Of a stretch of DNA of 64,000 bases, positions 60,823 through 64,000 are shown one piece after another. A program made the position numbers and the translations under genes. This DNA comes from Chloroflexota bacterium (lineage in GTDB: Bacteria > Chloroflexota > Dehalococcoidia > Tepidiformales > Tepidiformaceae): NCBI GenBank assembly GCA_026710655.1, contig JAPOQN010000005.1, positions 62,001-126,000 of the forward strand, read 5' to 3'. Every line of letters begins with the position of its first letter. Position 1 is the stretch's first letter. The notes under the pieces are model-generated. The model ran no database searches. It was not told where the DNA came from and saw only the letters and a program-made list of their open reading frames with translations.

Positions 60823-62987
60823 GGCAACTGCTGGACAGCCGGTTCCGGATCTCGACCCAGCTCTACGGAGCGGTCGGGGGAGCGGTGGTGCTCACGCTGG
60901 CAGCCAGCCTGGTTGGCTGGTTCTCGTTCGACCGGGTGGGGACGGCGCAGAGCCGCGTCAACGATGGGAGCGTGCCGGAGCTGGCGGCCGCCTTCGGCGT
61001 GGCGCAGTACAGCGGCGTGCTGGTGGCGGCGGCGCCCAATCTGACTGCAGCGACGACGCCGGAGGAGTTCGATCAGGTCGTCCAGAGCATCGATGCGGCC
61101 TACGCCTCGTTCGAGGAGGAGCTGGCGACGCTGGAGGCCCGGCAGGACACCGACCAGGAGCGCGTGGGGCGCATCCGCGGGTACGCCGACACGCTCATCT
61201 CGAACATCAAGGAGCTCAGGAGCGAGACCTCCGGGGTGTTCGAGCTTCGGGACCGGCTGGAGGGGCTGCAGGAAGAGCTGACTCAAGTTCGCTTTGAACT
61301 GGATGACCTGCTCGCGCCGGCGATCGACGACCAGCTCTTCTACACCCTGACAGGGTTCCGGGACCTGGAGGAGTCGGCCGCCCCCCGCTCGGAGCACTTC
61401 GCCGAACGGGAGATCGTTCGCTACCGGCGACTGAGCGAGCTGCAGGGGGACGTGAATATCGCGACGGAGCTGCTGGCGAATGCGTTCACGCTCTCGGACG
61501 CCTCCCTGATCGAGCCGCTGCGCGAGCGCTTCGAAGCTGCGAGAAACCGCATCGAGCGCAACCTGGGGACGCTGGCAGGCTCGGATTTCCACGAAGCCGC
61601 CAACCCGCTCTTCGACCGGTTGTTTGCGCTGGGCGTGGGGGGCGAGAGCGTGTTCGGGCTGTTCGAGCGGGAACTTCGCATCGAAGCTCGCCAGGCGGAG
61701 CTGCTCGACAGCAACCGCGATCTCTCAGTCGACGTAGTGGCGGAGGTGGACGGGCTGGTGATGGCGGCACAAGCGAGCGCCGAGGACGCCACGGAGGCCT
61801 CCTCCTCGGCGATCTTCACGGGGCGGACGCTCCTGCTGGTGATCAGCGCGGTGAGCGTGGTCGGCGCGGTGCTCATCATCTGGCTGTACCTGGGGCGGAT
61901 CCTGCTGCGACGCCTCAACATGCTCTCGGACTGGATGCGGCGGATGGCCGGGGGCGACATCGAGACGAGCGTGGAGATGGAGGGGCAGGACGAGGTGGCG
62001 GACATGGCAGCCGCGCTTGAAGTGTTCCGGCGGCACGCGCTGGAGGTGCAGCGTTTGAACCTGGTGGAGGAGCTGGCAAACGAGCTGCAGGACAAGAACG
62101 TGGAGTTGGAGAGCACGCTGGGAGAGCTGAACAAGGCCCAGGACCAGATCGTGATGCGCGAGAAGCTGGCGGCGCTGGGAGAGTTGACGGCGGGGGGCGC
62201 CCACGAGATCCGGAACCCGCTGAACTTCGTGAACAACTTCTCCGAGGTCTCGGGCGAGCTCCTGACCGAGCTGCAGGAGGTGCTGGAAGAGGAGAGCGTG
62301 CAGCTGAGCGAGGACCAGCAGTCGTACATCGAGGAGATCACTGGGGACCTGACGAGCAACCTCGAGCGAATCCAGTCGCACGGAAAGCGGGCGAACCGGA
62401 TTGTCGAGAACATGCTGCGCATGGGACGGGAGTCGGGGGAGTGGCAGGTGTCGGACATCAACAACCTGTTGGACGAGCACGCCCGGCTGGCCTACCACAG
62501 CGCACGGGCGACGGACTCCGACTTCCAGCTGGATATCAAGGAGGACTACGACCCGACTACGGGCGAGATGGAGGTCATCCCGCAGGACCTGGGCCGCGTG
62601 TTCCTGAATATGGTGAGCAACGCCTGCTACGCCACCAACGAACGGCGTCGCGCGACGCCGGGGGCGGACGTGGTGGGCGGGCCCTATTCACCAACGATCT
62701 GGCTGAAGACGAAGCGGGAAGAGGACCACGTGGAGGTCCGCATCCGGGACAACGGGACGGGCATGCCGCCCGAGGTCGTCGAGAAGATATTCAACCCCTT
62801 CTTTACGACGAAGCCGACCGACCAGGGCACGGGCCTGGGGCTGTCGCTCTCAAGCGACATCGTGCGACGGCACGGCGGCCAGATCCGCGTGGACTCGGTA
62901 CCGGGTGAGTACACGGAGATGATTGTGGAGCTGCCATTGGAGCGTCCCGCCGAGACGGTGGCCGCGCCTGCGGAGGTTCCCGCCTAG
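60807..62987 (+). CDS. Sensor histidine kinase with HAMP domain
   Basis: A 726-residue membrane kinase. Transmembrane 1 is about residues 20-40 (GAVVLTLAASLVGWF), a periplasmic sensor of about 300 residues follows, transmembrane 2 is LLLVISAVSVVGAVLIIWLYLG (about 344-366), then HAMP, then a coiled coil. HisKA has H466 in GGAHEIRNPLNFVNNF, and the ATPase domain has N box VFLNMVSNACYATNE, G1 RIRDNGTGMPPE and G2 TDQGTGLGLSLSSD. GTG 60807 overlaps the binding-protein gene by 16 bases. Target: the receiver-PP2C protein upstream. Confidence 0.95.
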   Translation: MAGRLRQLLDSRFRISTQLYGAVGGAVVLTLAASLVGWFSFDRVGTAQSRVNDGSVPELAAAFGVAQYSGVLVAAAPNLTAATTPEEFDQVVQSIDAAYASFEEELATLEARQDTDQERVGRIRGYADTLISNIKELRSETSGVFELRDRLEGLQEELTQVRFELDDLLAPAIDDQLFYTLTGFRDLEESAAPRSEHFAEREIVRYRRLSELQGDVNIATELLANAFTLSDASLIEPLRERFEAARNRIERNLGTLAGSDFHEAANPLFDRLFALGVGGESVFGLFERELRIEARQAELLDSNRDLSVDVVAEVDGLVMAAQASAEDATEASSSAIFTGRTLLLVISAVSVVGAVLIIWLYLGRILLRRLNMLSDWMRRMAGGDIETSVEMEGQDEVADMAAALEVFRRHALEVQRLNLVEELANELQDKNVELESTLGELNKAQDQIVMREKLAALGELTAGGAHEIRNPLNFVNNFSEVSGELLTELQEVLEEESVQLSEDQQSYIEEITGDLTSNLERIQSHGKRANRIVENMLRMGRESGEWQVSDINNLLDEHARLAYHSARATDSDFQLDIKEDYDPTTGEMEVIPQDLGRVFLNMVSNACYATNERRRATPGADVVGGPYSPTIWLKTKREEDHVEVRIRDNGTGMPPEVVEKIFNPFFTTKPTDQGTGLGLSLSSDIVRRHGGQIRVDSVPGEYTEMIVELPLERPAETVAAPAEVPA

Positions 62988-63010
62988 AGCTGGGCGATAT
63001 TCACACAATC

Positions 63011-63043
63011 AACGCCCCTTCGGCCTGGCCGAAGGGGCGTTGT
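63011..63043. terminator. Strong bidirectional stem-loop
   Basis: CAACGCCCCTTCGGC and GCCGAAGGGGCGTTG pair perfectly over 15 bases around CTG; flanking ACACA and TGTGT add weak further pairing. It lies between the convergent sensor kinase and flotillin genes, so it is well placed to stop transcription from both sides. Confidence 0.85.
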
Positions 63044-63155
63044 GTATTCCCAGGAGGGACTGCGGGCGCTAGCCCGACAGCCCCGGGGCACCTCCCAATT
63101 GCCACGGGGGATGCTCGCACACAAGGCAGGGCATCTCCCCGCGGTCTGGCAGGGC

Positions 63156-64000
63156 CTACTGGGCGGGCGACTCGTCCGCCTGGCCGGCTTCGCCCTCAGG
63201 CTCAGCGGCGCCGGCGTCAGAGGCGGGTGCTTCGGCGGCGGCAGGGGCCGCCGGGGCAGCACTGCCGTTGCTCTGCCCATCGGTGTTAGCGACGCGCGGA
63301 AGGTTCTTGAGCGTCCCGAGAATGTCGATGCCGGTGAGGCTCTCGACGAGGTCGGGGAGCTGGGAGACGACCTTCGTGACGTCGTTGGTGAGCTTGCTGG
63401 CCCCGATGGAGCCGCTCTCGCCACCGCTGATCATGACGATGCGGTCGGTCTGGGCGAGCGGCTGGGCGACGGCCGACGCGACCTCGGGCAGTGACTCGAG
63501 GAGCGTGTCGATCATGGCCGCCTGGCCGTACTGCTTCCAGGCGTCGGCCTTCATGCGCATGGCCTCGGCTTCGGCCAGACCCTGGGCGCGGATGGCGTCG
63601 GCCTCGGCCTCACCGCGGGCGCGGATGGCGTTGGCTTCGCCGGTGCCGTTGAGGGTGAGCGACTCGGCTTCCGCCTCGGCCCCGGCCACGACCTGGGACT
63701 TCTCGCCAGCGGCGATGGTCTCGAGGCGGTAACGCTCGGCCTCGGCTGGACGCTTGATATTGGCCTCGAGCTCGCGCTCGCGGCGCAGGATCTCCTGCTG
63801 CTCGATCTCGATCTGCTTGGTGCGCTCGACGACCTCGATCTGGACTTCCTGTTCGCGGATCTCCTGGCGAGTCACGGCCTCCTGGAGGGCGTAGGCGAGC
63901 TCGGCCTCGGCCTGGCGAGCATTGGTCTCCTGCTGGTACCGCGCCTGCTCGACCTTGAAGTCTCGTTCGGACTCGGCGATGCGGGTCTCCGCATCGTACT
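63156..64000 (-). CDS. Flotillin/SPFH-family protein (5' partial)
   Basis: The C-terminal half of a flotillin-like membrane-scaffold protein, continuing past the right edge in the same frame. Readable are long heptad coiled coils (QEAVTRQEIREQEVQIEVVERTKQIEIEQQE), the flotillin block AEAERYRLETIAAGEKSQVVAGAEAEAESLTLNGTGEANAIRARGEAEADAIRAQGLAEAEAM, and an Ala/Glu-rich end. The SPFH head and membrane anchor lie outside. It stops after the bidirectional terminator. Confidence 0.92.
   Translation of the reverse strand, partial: YDAETRIAESERDFKVEQARYQQETNARQAEAELAYALQEAVTRQEIREQEVQIEVVERTKQIEIEQQEILRRERELEANIKRPAEAERYRLETIAAGEKSQVVAGAEAEAESLTLNGTGEANAIRARGEAEADAIRAQGLAEAEAMRMKADAWKQYGQAAMIDTLLESLPEVASAVAQPLAQTDRIVMISGGESGSIGASKLTNDVTKVVSQLPDLVESLTGIDILGTLKNLPRVANTDGQSNGSAAPAAPAAAEAPASDAGAAEPEGEAGQADESPAQ

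Noticed and set aside
1-64000. tRNA or rRNA genes
   Set aside because: No cloverleaf with a GGTTCGAATCC-like T arm or rRNA segment was seen by eye; a covariance search would be decisive.

Overview
The window is uniformly GC-rich DNA with dense, short-spaced genes on both strands. The gene mix (family 5 solute-binding lipoproteins, a luciferase-like F420-type oxidoreductase, several cytochrome P450s with 3Fe-4S ferredoxins, enoyl-CoA hydratases, split TPP enzymes, an LRR/Calx-beta surface protein, a flotillin) resembles free-living Chloroflexota (Dehalococcoidia/SAR202-like). That placement is inferred from content only; recF and dnaN are the only phylogenetic markers here. No tRNA, rRNA or CRISPR array was seen.

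Layout. 1-9.5 kb: the end of a solute-binding protein, then an acyl-CoA/hydratase/oxidoreductase operon with two tandem MFS transporters, a convergent pair of carboxymuconolactone decarboxylase (AhpD-like) genes, and a split TPP decarboxylase. The second AhpD-like gene (7244-7807, minus) has an in-frame UGA exactly where the family's resolving cysteine lies, followed by a hairpin that fits bacterial SECIS rules. It is a probable selenoprotein and the most notable item in the window.

9.5-24.7 kb: a second solute-binding lipoprotein, an enoyl-CoA hydratase, then a catabolic block of four P450s, two ferredoxins, an SDR lacking its usual catalytic residues, an ABM-like protein, two unrecognised small proteins, an FAD dehydrogenase and an amidohydrolase. 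A visibly AT-richer Fic gene sits inside it.

24.7-38.1 kb: an Lhr-type helicase; two paralogous membrane-anchored surface proteins with duplicated 5' leaders (a hairpin holding the Shine-Dalgarno) and duplicated 3' ends; a VOC protein; a lipid kinase; and divergent recF and dnaN.

38.1-45.4 kb: accessory and partly decayed DNA. It holds a frameshifted lipoprotein gene, an amino-acid-type binding protein, histidine kinase and IS630 debris, a small HTH gene, about 0.8 kb with no gene, a DUF35/thiolase-like pair and small HAD and zinc-ribbon genes.

45.4-55.6 kb: more catabolism: amidase, epoxide hydrolase, zinc dehydrogenase, P450, a frameshifted Old Yellow Enzyme/dienoyl-CoA reductase gene, a stand-alone PEP-swivel protein, a rhodanese and a DinB protein.

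55.6-64 kb: a zinc-type CDF exporter beside a 69-residue His/Cys repeat protein; a partner-switching and two-component operon (STAS, response regulator-PP2C, anti-sigma kinase, branched-chain-type binding lipoprotein, sensor kinase); a strong terminator; and a flotillin cut by the window edge.
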